From: Defluviitaleaceae bacterium | Lineage (GTDB): Bacteria; Bacillota; Clostridia; Lachnospirales; WQUN01 | Assembly (NCBI GenBank): GCA_009781765.1 | Contig: WQVC01000021.1 | Coordinates: forward strand, 1 to 35,777 | Reading direction: 5' to 3' | Length of the DNA stretch: 35,777 bases | Part shown: positions 7,696 to 21,100 of the stretch, in pieces | Layout of the letters: each line of letters starts with the position of its first letter | How positions within the stretch are numbered: position 1 is the first letter of the stretch | Position numbers and translations under genes: made by a program | The notes under the pieces: generated by a model | The model's input: the letters and a program-made list of their open reading frames with translations, nothing else | Told to the model about the DNA's origin: nothing | The model's database searches: none

Positions 7696-8622
7696 ATGCG
7701 TTATATAAAAACTTTACTTGAGCACGAGCGCGTGGTTGAGCATTATTTGTGCAAAAAAAAAGAAAGCCGTGAATCCCGCGCGGGCAAAAATTTTTTTTCG
7801 CTGAAATTGCATGATAAAACCGGGCAAATTGATGCGAAAATTTGGGAAATGACAAACGACATCGCCTCTTTCGAAGAAGGCGACATCGTTAAAATTGACG
7901 GAGTTGTGGGTTCGTATTTGGGCGAATTGCAGATTAAAGTCAGCAAATTGCGCCGCTCGCGCGAGGGCGAATACGTCGCCGACGACTTTGTTCCGTCAAC
8001 CGAAAAAGATATACCGGAGATGTTCGAAAAAATTTCCGCGCTGATTAAGTCTGTAAAAAATTTGCAAATTAAAACTCTGCTTGAAAATATTTTTCGCGCT
8101 CACGAAGCGGCGTTCAAATCGAGTTCCGCCGCAATGTACATGCATCATGCGTACATGGGCGGGCTTCTTGAACACACGCTTTCCGTCGCGGAAATTTGCG
8201 TATTTCTCAGCGCGCGATATAAATATGTAAATATCGACGTGCTTATTGCCGGCGCGCTTTTGCACGACATCGGCAAAATTTTTGAAATTTCGCCTCTGCC
8301 GCAAAACGAATATACCGACGACGGACAAATGTTGGGGCATATTATTTTGGGGCTTGAAATGATTTCCGGCGAAATTGCGAAAATTGACGACTTCCCCCAC
8401 GAAACAGCGTCGCTGATTAAGCACTGCCTGATTTCGCATCACGGCGAATTTGAGTACGGCTCGCCGAAAATTCCCGCCACGCCGGAGGCAATGATTCTTC
8501 ATTTCGCCGATAATATCGACGCAAAGCTCACAACGTTTGCCGAAATCTACGACAAAGACACCACTCCCGGCAAGTGGACAGCGTATCAAAAATCGCTCGG
8601 GCGGTATATTCGTAAGCCGTAA
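7696..8622 (+). CDS. yhaM: YhaM-type 3'-5' exoribonuclease (OB fold + HD domain)
   Basis: A 308-residue protein matching Bacillus YhaM in length and order. The N-terminal OB-fold nucleic-acid-binding region (about 10-90) has 'TGQIDAKIWEMTND'. An HD phosphohydrolase domain (about 140-295) follows. Its metal ligands are visible: His150/His151 in 'MHHAYMGGLLEH', His160, the HD pair His190-Asp191 in 'LLHDIGK', and His248/His249 in 'ISHHGEFEYG'. YhaM shortens RNA from the 3' end in a metal-dependent way and also degrades single-stranded DNA; it is typical of Firmicutes. The ATG at 7696 is set by CAGGAGG. The gene is a single unit between a repeat element and a tRNA gene. Confidence 0.94.
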   Translation: MRYIKTLLEHERVVEHYLCKKKESRESRAGKNFFSLKLHDKTGQIDAKIWEMTNDIASFEEGDIVKIDGVVGSYLGELQIKVSKLRRSREGEYVADDFVPSTEKDIPEMFEKISALIKSVKNLQIKTLLENIFRAHEAAFKSSSAAMYMHHAYMGGLLEHTLSVAEICVFLSARYKYVNIDVLIAGALLHDIGKIFEISPLPQNEYTDDGQMLGHIILGLEMISGEIAKIDDFPHETASLIKHCLISHHGEFEYGSPKIPATPEAMILHFADNIDAKLTTFAEIYDKDTTPGKWTAYQKSLGRYIRKP

Positions 8623-8677
8623 GAGGCTGTGAACACGGCTTCTGAGAAGCGCAACCGCAAGATTTCAAATTGCTCTA

Positions 8678-8706
8678 TTGACTACGGGCAAAAAAAGAAT
8701 TATAAT
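8678..8706 (+). promoter_or_regulatory. Promoter of tRNA-Pro
   Basis: TTGACT (8678-8683) and a perfect TATAAT (8701-8706) are separated by the ideal 17 bases. The tRNA begins 21 bases after the -10 box, as expected for a tRNA with a short 5' leader. Confidence 0.85.
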
Positions 8707-8726
8707 CAGCGGCGTTGTTGGCAAAT

Positions 8727-8801
<75 letters not shown>

Positions 8802-8810
8802 TTAGAGAAA

Positions 8811-8844
8811 AAGCCTGTAATCTTAACGATTGCGGGCTTTTTTG
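8811..8844 (+). terminator. Rho-independent terminator of tRNA-Pro
   Basis: A 12-bp stem (8811-8822 with 8828-8839, two or three G-T pairs) closes a 5-base loop and runs into a T tract of 6. It starts ten bases after the tRNA end. Confidence 0.9.
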
Positions 8845-9134
8845 TTGCATAATGAGCAAGTCGGAAACGGTTTTTCTGCCGGCCTCAAACACGCTCCGGG
8901 CGTCGCGGGAGCGCGCCCCGGCGTTTTGCACATTTTTTCCGTGCTTGCCGGACGCGGCATTATGTGGTAGAGTGACGGATACGGTGAACGCACCATTGAA
9001 GGCGACAGGGACATGGCTTCCGCTCGCTTCGTAAAGTGCGTTCGTTGTAATATCAAAGTGAATAGTTTCTGTGCCGGCGGTGCATCAAGTGCGTTGCAGG
9101 GCTGATTCGGAAGCTCCGGGGGAGGGAGGCCGAG
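8845..9134 (+). promoter_or_regulatory. Leader and candidate promoter of the giant surface-protein gene
   Basis: This 290-base stretch has no convincing gene. TTGCCG (8945-8950) and TAGAGT (8968-8973), 17 bases apart, form a moderate promoter candidate, which would leave a 5' untranslated leader of about 155 bases. GGAGGGAGG (9121-9129) is a strong ribosome binding site for the ATG at 9135. An imperfect GC-rich inverted repeat lies near 8898-8923. I did not recognise a known riboswitch. Confidence 0.4.
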
Positions 9135-12100
9135 ATGTTTGCTGTTTTCAATTTAGATAAAAGTGCAATGCTCAGGCAAGTTGCATTTTTCATGGCGATT
9201 GTAATGTTTCTGTCGTCGTCTGTTTTGCCGGTTGCCGCATATGACACCGGCTATTTTGGCGCGAGCGGAAACGACGCAGATTATTCCTCCGGTGTGGATA
9301 TTGATGTCGGCGCGGGCGGCTCGGAAGAAGGCGAAAATGCTTCCGACGGCGAGGCGGGCAACGAATCCGGCGATGAAGCGGGCAACGATTCCGACAACGC
9401 CCCCGACGGCGAAACGAGCAATGAATCCGGCGATGAGTCGGGCAACGATTCCGACAATGCCCCCGAAGGTGAAGCTGACAACGAATCCGGCGATGAGTCG
9501 GGCAACGATTTTGGCGAAAATCCCGACGACGAATACAATGAACGCGAAGACGAAAACACAAACGAAATCCCCGACGGCGACGCACTGTTCCCGGATGAAG
9601 GCATCCGGTTTGCGGCGTTGGAAATTATCGGATTTGGCGAGATAAACGGCTACATAACAGAGTTTGATTACGGCGTCACATTGCAGGAAGTTTTGAACGA
9701 GTTGCCTGCTGCGGTACGTGCTTATTTATCAAACGGCACAAGCAGAATAATGTCGATTTCAGCGTGGCGCGCCCCGGAAAATTTCGGCGTCGGGCGCGAT
9801 GCGGTAAATCACTACACTTTCACGGCAGAATTAAATTTTGACGCGCACGACGACATAACGAATTTTTTCTCGCATCCTCCGCTTACCGCCGCGATAAGAA
9901 TTTTCGCGGCATCCGCGCCGTATGAAATTGCGGAAATTACGGCACTCGCGCCGATAACCGCCGAAAAAATTGCCGACCTCCCCGGCGAGCTTCAGGCCGA
10001 GGGTTTTGTTTTTTGTGCGTCGGCAAATGATTTGGTATTTCGCGACAATCTCGTGATTCCCGTAACGTGGGATTTTCTTTCGGCGTCAATTGAAGACGAA
10101 AAAACGGTTTTCGTAACATTTCAGCCGAATTTCGACGTTACGTTGAGCTTTGCTCCTCCTGCTGTAACCGTCAGCGGCGGCTTCGAAACATTTGATTTTT
10201 ACGCGACGGAACTCCCGAAAATCGCGCCGATTGTTGTGCCTTTCGGAGTTGACCCCCATGAACTTTTGCCGGATTACGTTCCGGTTTCGATTTCACTGCG
10301 CGGCGGCGAGTTTTTTTATGAGGCTTCGGATTCGCCGCTGTTCGCGATGCAGGTTTCTGCGGAATGGCAAATTGCCGTTTCGGATGATTCATTTACAGCC
10401 GTCGCAACTGTAAACTTGCCGGATAATATCGAACTTGTCGGCGCGATTGTTGCGGAACTTTACATGTTGCCGTTCAATTACGAAATTTTACAATTTTTCG
10501 GCGACTTCGAAATGCATGTTCCGGCGGGAATTTCGTCGGATGATTTGGCCGAGCTGTTTCCCGAAACCGTTGCGGCAACGGTGCGCGTTCTCAACGGCAT
10601 CGACGACTTCGAAATACACGAGAAATCACTCCCGGCGGAATGGATAGTTCCGCACAATTTCGACGCTTTTGCCGTCGGCGAAACATTCGCGTTTGAACCG
10701 CTGTTCGCGCTTGATGCCGGCGTGATTGCCGATGTTGCAATGCCGCAAATTTCCGTAAGAATTTTCGCCGCCGAATATGAAGTTGTGAGCTTCGACGTCG
10801 CGTACGCAAATCTCGGAACGCGGCTTTTCGGCGTTCCGAAAAATCAACTCGCGCTGCCGGAATATTTTTATGCGTATGTACGCGAATATTCGCCGGTTTC
10901 CGTAAGCTCGCCCGCAAGCATCAGGCTTTATGTATCCGATTGGAGCGCGTTCGATTCGTTGCAGCCGGGTATGCAGATTCTTGCGCCGGTGTTTGACCGC
11001 GAAAGCATCGACGTAGTAATTCCCGCCTCGTTGCGACCGTCGGTGTCGGTTGAAATATCTTCGCCTGTTTATGAAATTATCGGATTTAACCGTTCACCGA
11101 ATACCGCAATAAATGTTCCGGCCGGCACGACGCAAAATATGATTGAATCGCAGCTCGCGGCTGCGTTTATGTTTACCGTTACGGCGCAATTGCTTGACGA
11201 CTACGTTTTCGGCGGGAACGCCGCAGCGCAAATTTTTGACACCGCAAGAAATATCACGACTCCCGCTGCAATTGTCGGTTGGAATATTTTGAGCGCGAGC
11301 GCGGGCGAATATTATTATTTCGCGCCGGTGTTTGCCGCGCCGGATTTTGCCGGTCCGGACGTCAGAATTCCGGCGGGCGGACTTGATGCGCTTGCCGCTC
11401 TTGTTGCCGTGCGCGTAAATATCGACGCGCCGGAAGTTCCGGTTCTTGAAACCGTTGTGCGCATCAGCGTACCTTACGGAACGGAAAAAATTCGCGACCT
11501 CATGGATTCCGCTTTCGCCTACGCATTGCCGACGAATATTTCTGTGAACGCAGGCGGCGTTTCGCACGTTATAAATTACGCCGTCGCGTGGGATTTTGAC
11601 GCGGCGGCTTTTGCCGACGGTCGCGCGCCCGGCGAATTTGCATTTACTCCCGTAATGACCCTCGAATATGTTGACATTCCCGGTACCGGAAGAGTGTACC
11701 TTACCGGCATTGCCCGTCCGGTTGTTACGGTTGAAGTGCGCGAGCCGGAATACACGGTTACGAGTTTCCGCGAAATTACTCCCGTTCCCTTTGCCGCTGT
11801 AAACTACGGAACGCGCCAAAGCACAGTAATCGACGCACTGCCGAACGAACTCGAAGCATACGCGCACGTGTTAAACCGCCACAACGAAATCATCCGCCCG
11901 GAAACGCTTGTAACCGTTACGGGAATTTCTTGGGACGGCGACGCGGCGAATATTTATTACAACGGCCGTTTAGCAACCGATTTGATGCCGAACAATCGCT
12001 ACAGATTTAACGCTGTTACGACCCCGTCGGCACTTGTTATTCCGGCGGCGTTTGCAACAACATTTTCATTTTTGAACGTATCGCTTCCTTTTATATATGC

Positions 12101-15100
12101 AGAAGTTTACGCACCGGAATATCGCATTTATGAATTTGCACCTCTCGCCGGCAATATCCGAAACGTGCCGTATGCCACGCGCCGCGCCGACCTCAACTTA
12201 CCGTCGCATCTTCTTGCAACAGCAATTCTGCCCGACCCCTGTGACGCCGGCGCGTTCCTGCGCAGCAGAGAAGTTTCGATTTCCTCCGGCACAATGGCGT
12301 TCACTCCGCCGAATCTTGATTCGTTAATATGGCAGGAAAGCCCCGGAGCTTTCAACGACGGGCGCACCGTCGGCGAATTTATTTTTAATCCGGTGCTTCC
12401 CTTCAGCTCGCAAAATTTGTACGCGGTCGGAAGTTCGAATGTTCGTCTTATGACATCGCCGCCGGCAATAACCGTAAACGTGCAATCGCCGGTTTATTAT
12501 GTCGTGCAGGTTGATGCGGTCGCTTCTGACCAAACCGTTCCCTACGGACGGCGCAGAGCCGGCGGCGCGTTACCGCAAGGCGTTACGTACCCGACGAATG
12601 TAACCGTAACGCTCAGCGCATTTTATCCCCACGCTCCCTACGGCGTAATTTCCGGCAGAACGAGAACCGAATTGATACCGGTGGAATGGCGACCGGCAGT
12701 AAATTCCATTGTGTGGGAGCACGATTCGTTGATTGGCGAAGACCGCGCGAGAAGCCCCGGGCAATTTGCGTTCGAAACAAATTTGCTTGATTCGCTCGGC
12801 GCGCTCGGCGTCGAAATTGTACCCGGTACAACGCTCCCCGCGCTGACCGTTACCGTGGAAGAACCGATTTTTACAATTACCGGTTTGCACCTGCCGTATC
12901 CGTATGTGATGTCTGCCGATGTGGATTTCGGAACGAGCTGGAGCACCGTCGAAAATTTTTTGCCGGATTATTTGGATGCGGCGGTTCGGATTTATTATCT
13001 CGGAATTGTGGGCGGCGAATTTTTGCTCACGACGTCAGCCGCGATTTCCGCAACATGGGCGGACGAAGCCGGCGCGATGTGGGTCAACCGCGACCCGACT
13101 CCCGCGCCGGGGTACAACCGTTTTGCGACGGGCGGACTTTTCCGCGTTGACAGTTTTCCGAACGGCATCGACGTAAGCGGCGTTACGCTTGCGCACGAAT
13201 TTTCCGGCACGAACGTGCAGGTTGTGTTGTGCGACAATTTGCTTGCGCCGTCGGTGACGATTAACGTCGGCGCGATTTTGTACACGGTTTGGTCAGCCGC
13301 GCTCGTTGACGACACATATGAAACAAGACAAATTCCCTACGGAACTCGCCGCGACGATTTTGCCGGGTTGATGTTTCCGCAGGCGATTTATGTAACGGCT
13401 CGCGCCCTCGACCCGTACGGAAATATAATTCGCGGCGCGGACGTAGACGGGTTCGCCGGCGAATATATCGAATTAACTCAGCGCATCGGCGTCGGGCATT
13501 CGGGAACGATTGCGTGGTCAGATTATCCGGTGCATCCGGCTGCGGAATATCCGTCGGGTCATTTGCGCACAATCGGCGACCGGCAATTCGTCGCGGAAAT
13601 CGACGTACCCGGAATGCTCACATCTCCGTCGGGACTTGTTATCACGCGCGAAATTTTGTTGCCGGTGTTGGATGTTGCAGAATTTGTAATTCCGCACGTT
13701 TGGCATGACAATTTTATTCCGACCGCTTCCGGCGACTCCGCCGATTTATTCCGCATTGTTCCTTACGGAACGGAAAATTTGGAACTCCCCACCGGTATGC
13801 GTGCGATTGCACATATCTACTGCCCCGACGGAACGGTTCGCTTGAACACGGTTGAAATTACCGTCGGCGGAAATTATGTTCTTTCGTACAACACCGCGTA
13901 TCTGACCGCGCCCGTTAATATTCCCACCGGCACGACCGTTCCGAATTGGAATTATTTCGGCGCGCCGTACGACAGGTTTACGGCCGGCAGCTACTACTTC
14001 GACCCGAATATTGAAATCTCCGGCACGAATGTAACAATTTCCGCAACCGCACCGAGAGTGCGCATTGTTGTGGGCGAACCGATGCATGTCATCGTAGGAT
14101 TTTTGCCCGAGCAAGATATAACCGTACTTTGGGGGACGCCGGAAGGAAGCATCGGCTTGCCGCAATATCTTTCGGCGCAGGTTCATGTTTACGGTCCCGC
14201 CGGATTGGTCAGAACTTACGGGCTTTTGCCCGGTGACGAAATTTTCGGCATTCCGAATCATGCCGCAATTCCGTTTCCGATAAATTCGCCGGCATTTTCG
14301 GTCGGCTCGGAAACTTGGGTTTGGGATGCAATTTACGACGAGTTTACTCCCGGCGTTTATAATTTTCGCGCCGTTCCGATAAATCCGGCGATTACAACTT
14401 TCGCAGCGTTGAGCGTTAATTTGCCGGATGATGATTGGGTGCTTCGCTTCGACACGGTTTTCCCGGAAATCGACGTAACCGTTTTGCCGATTATAATTGC
14501 CGACTTCCGCGACCCGGACGATTGGCAATCGCTGCCCTTCGGCTCGGGAATCGGCGATATCGTTTCACCGTCCGCGCTCGGCTTGCGCACAATTCGCTAC
14601 GGAGTCAGCGCAAGCGTGCCGTATTTATACGACGATTCGATTGACATTATCGACACGACTTGGGCGTTCCGCGCCGCAAACGGTTTTACGGATTTCACCG
14701 GCTTCACGCCGTTCCCCGCGCCGCCGCGCCCGGCAATAGGTCGCCGCGTTTATCACATTTTTGACCCGGTGCTTTCGGATGCGGGATTCGTATTTTTCAC
14801 GCCGGCATTTATCGCCGCGCAAACGAATTTGAACGTACCCGCCGGTTTCACATGGCCGGTTGCCGCGCCGATTGCTCCGATTATTGAAGTTGAAGTTCGC
14901 GCGATTCCGATTTTGGAAACGCCGTTGCCGTTTAACGATTTTGAAATTCGCGTAATCGGCGGAGTGCCGCAGGATGTTCGCGTGTTCCCGTATGGCACGG
15001 AGCTTGCCGACCTTGAAATTCCCGCATTCGGCGGCGGATTTATCGGCACGTCGGCGGGGCTTGCCAACGGCTTGCTTGAAGATGTTCGCGTTCGCACGTA

Positions 15101-18100
15101 CACATCTCCGACCGTTTACGATAACCAAGTGCGCGAAGATTTGCGCGTAATCTGGACGGTCACTTTGTTCAACCCGACGACCGGTTTGTACGACGCGGTT
15201 AATTTTAATCCGCGCCTTCCCGGGCGATACGTTTTTACCGGCGCGTTTTACGACCAAAACTACAGCCTGCACGATGTCGTTCACGATACAACGCTTGCCG
15301 CGCCGCGATTTATTGTAATTATTGAGCCGCGCGATTATGTATTTCAGCATTTTCATCCGCTGTATCCGGCGGAGGCTCGCAGAATCGGGCCGCCGACAAT
15401 CCACAGGGATTGGTTCGGCGGTTCGGAACAACGCGCAGTACCCTTCGGAACGGCGCGCGCCGACCTCGACCTTCCCGGTTTGTGGGCGTGGGTTCGTTTG
15501 TATGAAGCAAACGGCGATATTTTCGAAAATTTCTTCGTTCCCATGGGCACTCCGGAATGGGTGTGGAATCCTTGTTGGTTTCCGACATCCGTGCCGGCGT
15601 GTTCGATTGATGCGTTTGACCTGAATCATCACGTTTTGCGGCAATTGCCGAACTATCCGTTTAACCCCGCCGCGTCGTTTCCCGGAACGCCGTTCGCAAT
15701 GTACGGCAATATAAATTGGAACAACGGTACGCGCGAAAATGTGCAGCGCAATACTGCGAACGGAGCGTTTGTAATCGGCGACCCGTGGCAGGGAAATATT
15801 CTTGCGCCGTACCATAATGTCGCGGATTACCCGGCAAGCGGCGGACGCCCCGGTTTTTATCGTTTCGATTTGATTGTTAATTCGTCAATTGTGCCGGCGT
15901 CATACGACGGCAGCAGTTTGCCGGATATTTTAATTGAAGTAACCCGTCTCGATTTCAACGGAAACCTTGCGATTACAATGCCGGTTGCCGGAAGCGATTA
16001 TCTCGAACCGCTGATGACCGCCGCAATGTACGGAATTTTTGCGCGCCGCAACGAGGTTCACACGGTAACGCTTAACGGCGGCAACGGATTTACAATAATC
16101 CCCGGCGGAACAACAACCGCGCATTATTTGAATAACGTAAACTGGCCGTTCCTCGACACGTTGAATTTATTTAATTTCGGCGGAACGTTAGCACCCGGCG
16201 CGTTCCGCGGCAACGATATTTTACAAACGGTTTCGCTGCGCCCGCGCGCTGCCGGTTTTGACGGCGTTGCATTGCCGGCGGATGTCTTTCGCGACAACGA
16301 CGCGCTTACAACAATCGGATATTGCCAAAACGCAATCAGCTTTAATTGGCGCGACACAATGCCGGCGCACTGGAATGTTTCGACTCATCCCGTGACGGTT
16401 GCGCTTGATGCGCAATATATTTTGCAAACTTCGTCGGCAACAAATATTCATCGCAATCTCATCGACCTTGAGCGCGTACAAAATATCGGCGCGTGGGCTT
16501 TTGCCGGTTCCGACGGAATCGTTGCCGTAAGATTGCCGGAAGTTGTAAATAATTTGGGTTCGGGCGTTTTTAACGGGGTTTCAAACCTCAAACTTGTGGT
16601 GCTTTCTTTTGTCGGCGACGGCGGAGTCAGCGCGACGGCAAATACATTTGTCGGCGTTCCTTCATATAAAATACTGCGCGACGAAACCCGGCTTTCGTTA
16701 ATCCATGAAGTTCTGCCCGGCGGAATGGGCGTACCTTCCGGTTTCGGCGCGGGACGTTATGCGCATCTCCCGAACCGGCTTGCTTACATCGGCGAAACTT
16801 TAACAATCACCGTAACTCCGGCCATTCCGTCGGGGCATCCGGTGCTTGATATGCTTGAGTTCCAATGGCAATTCGGAACGGAGAGCGGCGGCGTTATTAC
16901 TTGGGCGGATGTTTATCCCGGTCAGCGCGGGCATACGCTCACAACAACGCTCGCAACAATTGACGATTTTGCGTACTGGCGCGCGCGGGTTTATTTTCTC
17001 GGCGGCGAAACGATTCACTACACGCTGCCGATGCGTTTCGCAAACATCGAAACTGACATACGAATCACGACGCCCCGTTGCCGCACGACGCTCAACCCCG
17101 GATTTTTCTGCGGCGGTGCTTGTTTGCTGTACCCCGCGCGCGCGTGGGACGAAGGTTGCGCGGATTGCTATCCGATGCTTCCGTGGTTTGAAGGCTACCC
17201 GGACGAATATCTGCGTCACGATTTCCCGACAACCGTTGCGGGTTACACATGGGCGGCGGGGCAATTCGCCGAGTTCAGAATTTACAATTTCGGCAACGAC
17301 ATAACCGGCATTCCTCTTACGGAAATGGTTTTTTATTTCGAAAGCGAATGGCCGAACGGTCTCGACGGAGCGCGTTCGCCGTTTAATTCGTCGTTCACGG
17401 TTAATCGCGGATTTGTTTTGCACGGTACGGAAGGAATGATTCATACGTTGCACCCCGGCGAAGGCGCGAACCTGCGTATTTGGCCGGAGCACCATCTTTT
17501 CCCCGGCGAACATCGCGATTGGCTGATTATTCGCAGCGCGGAAGATGTTTACGCAAGAATTTTGCTTACGTTTTATGTAGAACCGCATTATCTGCACGTT
17601 GAAACGCAGGCTCCGCGAAATCCGGAATGGAAATGGCGCGGCGTTTGCACCGAACTTTGCGTACTGAATTGCGACCTCACGCATACAAATATTTGGCGTT
17701 TTCCCGGCAGAACGGCCGGTTATCTTTTGGGCAACTTTGTAAACAATCCGTACACCGCCGCCGAAATGAGCGGAACGGTGGGCTTTGTGCAATTCGACAT
17801 TCGCAACCAAACCAATCGCGTGATGGAAGGCATCAACGATATTTCTTTCGATTCGGTTCGGCTTCACGGCGAAGAGTCGCCGTTTGTGTTGGAAGAACGG
17901 CCCGGCGGATTTTTATTTTCCGGCAGAGATTTCCCCACCGGCGGCGCGCATACAACGTCTATCGGCACGATACATTCAACGCCGCCGGGTTATCCGTGGG
18001 CGAATATTCGTGTGCGCCCGAGAGCGGGACTTCTTCCGAACGCCGACGGAACGCCGCGAACCTATCGCGATGCTTTGCGAATTCGCGGTTTGGACGGTTT

Positions 18101-21100
18101 TGAAGTTATCCTCGAACTTGAATTTACGGTTTACGCGCCGATTTTTGACATAACCGTTCGCACGTCGCGCGATACAACGGCGCAACAGGCGGTCGCGCTT
18201 CCGCACTCGTTGGTTACCGGCAGCAATCCGCGTCACAGCGATGTTTATATCGTGTTCCCGACACGGGGCGCGGGATATATTTTCCCGCTCGACAACTCAA
18301 ACCCGAATGTAACCTTGGGAACGCGCCAAATCGACCTCATTAACAATCACGACGGAATGTCGTTCGGCAACACAACGCCTCTTACCGGAATACGTTGGCA
18401 TTTTATGTGCCTTGAAATTTCGTGCGACCCGACTTTGGGCTGCTCCGATTGCGATGCGGGGCGTCGTGTGCAGGGCAGATATTTTTACATGCACGATGTC
18501 GGCGAAAATCATCTTATGCCCACTGTTCCGCCGGCGTTAAGAGGGGTGCGCGGTTTGGTTCGCGGTACGGACTTGGGCGCGAACGTAACGCGCAACGCCG
18601 CCGGCGATATTCTCACGATAATCGGAACGCCGATGATGCCCGCGCCGATGCTTCATGCGATTCGCGCACCGCATCCCGTTTACGGCGGCGATTTATGGCA
18701 CGGAAATTTGCGCGTAACTCCGCGACACGGTTTAACCGTCGGAAATTACGAAGATGTTCTTGTAATTGAAGCGAACTACGGCTTCCGCCTGGAAATTCCG
18801 ATTTCTATGGAAGTAACCGAGCCGTATTTCCGCGTTGAGGCTCGTACCGGCGCGGCAAGAGGTCAAAACGTGTTGGCGTATACCGACTCGAACGTGACGA
18901 CGACTTTCGTATTTAATTCGCGGCAGGCCGGCTACATGAGCTTTTACGCGCCGCGTGTAAATGATACTCGCGCCGCCGGTCACGCAGGCCCGAGGCAGGT
19001 TAATTTGCAAAACCTCGGAACAATTCCGGTTACCGGGCTGAATTGGCATTGGGGGAGCATGGAGCGATTTTTAACCTGCGCTGATGTCGGCTGCACGGTT
19101 CCGGCTTGCACCGCCGACCATATCGACCCCACGTCGTTCCGGCAAAATCCGCCGAGTACGTTCAACACCGCCGGAATTTTCGCCGACACGCCTTTTATGG
19201 TTGTGGGCGGATGGGATTTGCGCATCGGCGCGGGAACGTCAAACACGGATACAAATATTCCGCGCGCAAACAGGCTCATGCCCTACGGAACATCCACCGC
19301 AAACACAACAACTTTGCCGCAGGACGGCAACGGTTTTTCGGATTTTGAAAATAATCTCGCGCATATAAGAGTCATGCCGCGCTACAGAATCCCCCCCGGA
19401 ATTTATTCGGATTACTTGGTGATTCGCGGCGATTACGGTTTTGAAATTCGAATCCCCTTTGAATTTGAAGTGCTCGCGCCGGAATTTGTGCTTAACGTTA
19501 CAACTTTTTCGCACATGGGTTCGGAAGTTTATCTCGCGAGCGGCAGTGCGCTTGCAATGATTACGCCTTACGCGCTTGTTTTTCCGAACAGACAAGTCGG
19601 TTACGGCTCGTTTTTCGGCGGTTTTGCAAATTCGCCGGATTATTCTTCGGTGAATTTGGATAACGGCCACCGGCAGATTGTTTTTTCAAACGTCAGCCCG
19701 AACGCGCACGGTTTATCCAACAGAATTTTGGGAATCACGCCCGGCGTTCCGACGGGTTCGTTTGCTTGCCCGATTACGAACGTGCAAATGCCTAACATCG
19801 GCGTAAATCGGCAGCGCGTGAGCTGGGCGAGCGAATGGGAATGGTCTGCTGCTGAAGCCCGCTACGTTCGCGTCGATTACACGCGCTCGCCGTTTATCGT
19901 TACAAGAAATTTAAGCAATTCCGCAAGCACGGAAGCACTTCGCAGCCTGCGCACGGACATTACAATGCCGGGCAGCGGAACGTACACCGTTGCACAAATT
20001 TGGGTGCGCCCGCGCGACGGTCTTTTGCCCGGAACGCACCGGGATTATCTTGTGCTTCACGGCGAATACGGTTTTGAGCTGCGCGTTCCCGTGCAGTTTA
20101 CCGTTGACCCGCCGTTCGAAGACATCATAAGCGTAAGCCCGCAACGTTGGACATTTACTCCGCGCGACGAGGGTTATCGCATAACGCATGTCATCGACGC
20201 GCAAGCAAATTGGCGTACCGGGTTCGCGCAATTTAACATTACGAACTGGGGCGATTTCCCCCTCGACCTCAACTGGGACAGAACAGTTAATCCGGGCAGT
20301 ATTGACGGATGGGACGGCGCAAGCCCGTTGCCGAACCTCACCGATATGCGCGGAACAAGCGATATTATCAATTTGCCCGGCTCGAATATTTTATTCGGAA
20401 CGGCCGGTATGGTTGGTGACACGTTGGTCGTGAATCCGGCTTCTTTGCGCGCGGATTCGCCGGCGTTTGTAATTTACAGAGGGCTTACGGAAGGACATCT
20501 CATCGCAACCGGAACCGGCGCGGCCGGAACGCCCTTCGACAGAGGAAATTTAATTTACAACGACCGCGGCGTAATTCCGGCAATTCCGGGCGCGGATAAC
20601 TACGTAAACGCAAATATTCGCGTGAAACCGCGCATGGGGCTTCCCGCCGGAACGCACACCGATGTTCTGGTTATTCGTGTGCCGATTGACGTCGGCGAAT
20701 ATTTGCTGATTCCCATTCCGCTTGAATTTACCGTGTTTCCGCGCTTCGGATTGCGGCTTCGTTCGCGGGATTATCTTGATGCCGCCGCCGACGCGCTTCA
20801 ATCGCAGGGCGTTTTCGGATATTCGGGGCTTCGTTCGTTAGCACCGCGCCCGAACTGGACTGCTGCCGCAAACAACTGGGGATCATACGAATTGCCCGAC
20901 ACGCGAACAATTCCGATGTGGTCGTTCGCGCCGGTTTTTGAAGGATACGGAATCGAACATCCGGCAGATTTCCCCGGCGCGAGAACCGGCAGCAGAAGTC
21001 TTGCCGCGCCGGCGTCGTACACATGGGCGATGTCGGAAGCAGGCGGCGCATTAACCGCAACCCCCGCCGACAGGCTTTCCGTTGCAATGTTCGAAATTTT

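Noticed and set aside
8638-8650. Small hairpin GCTTC/GAAGC after yhaM as its terminator
   Set aside because: Five base pairs with no following T run; too weak to call.
8845-9134. Riboswitch in the leader of the giant gene
   Set aside because: I could not match any known aptamer core such as cyclic-di-GMP, SAM or cobalamin; a covariance-model search would decide.
9363-9512. Regular 60-base repeats as a possible CRISPR array
   Set aside because: The units are contiguous without spacers, are in frame, and encode an acidic linker; no cas gene is near.
14625-15815. Long open frame on the minus strand inside the giant gene (396 codons); similar ones at 16800-17867, 21051-22037 and 13746-14528
   Set aside because: They are antisense to a clear coding frame, have Arg- and Cys-rich translations unlike real proteins, and lack ribosome binding sites. 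The base pattern of the real frame leaves few stops on the other strand.
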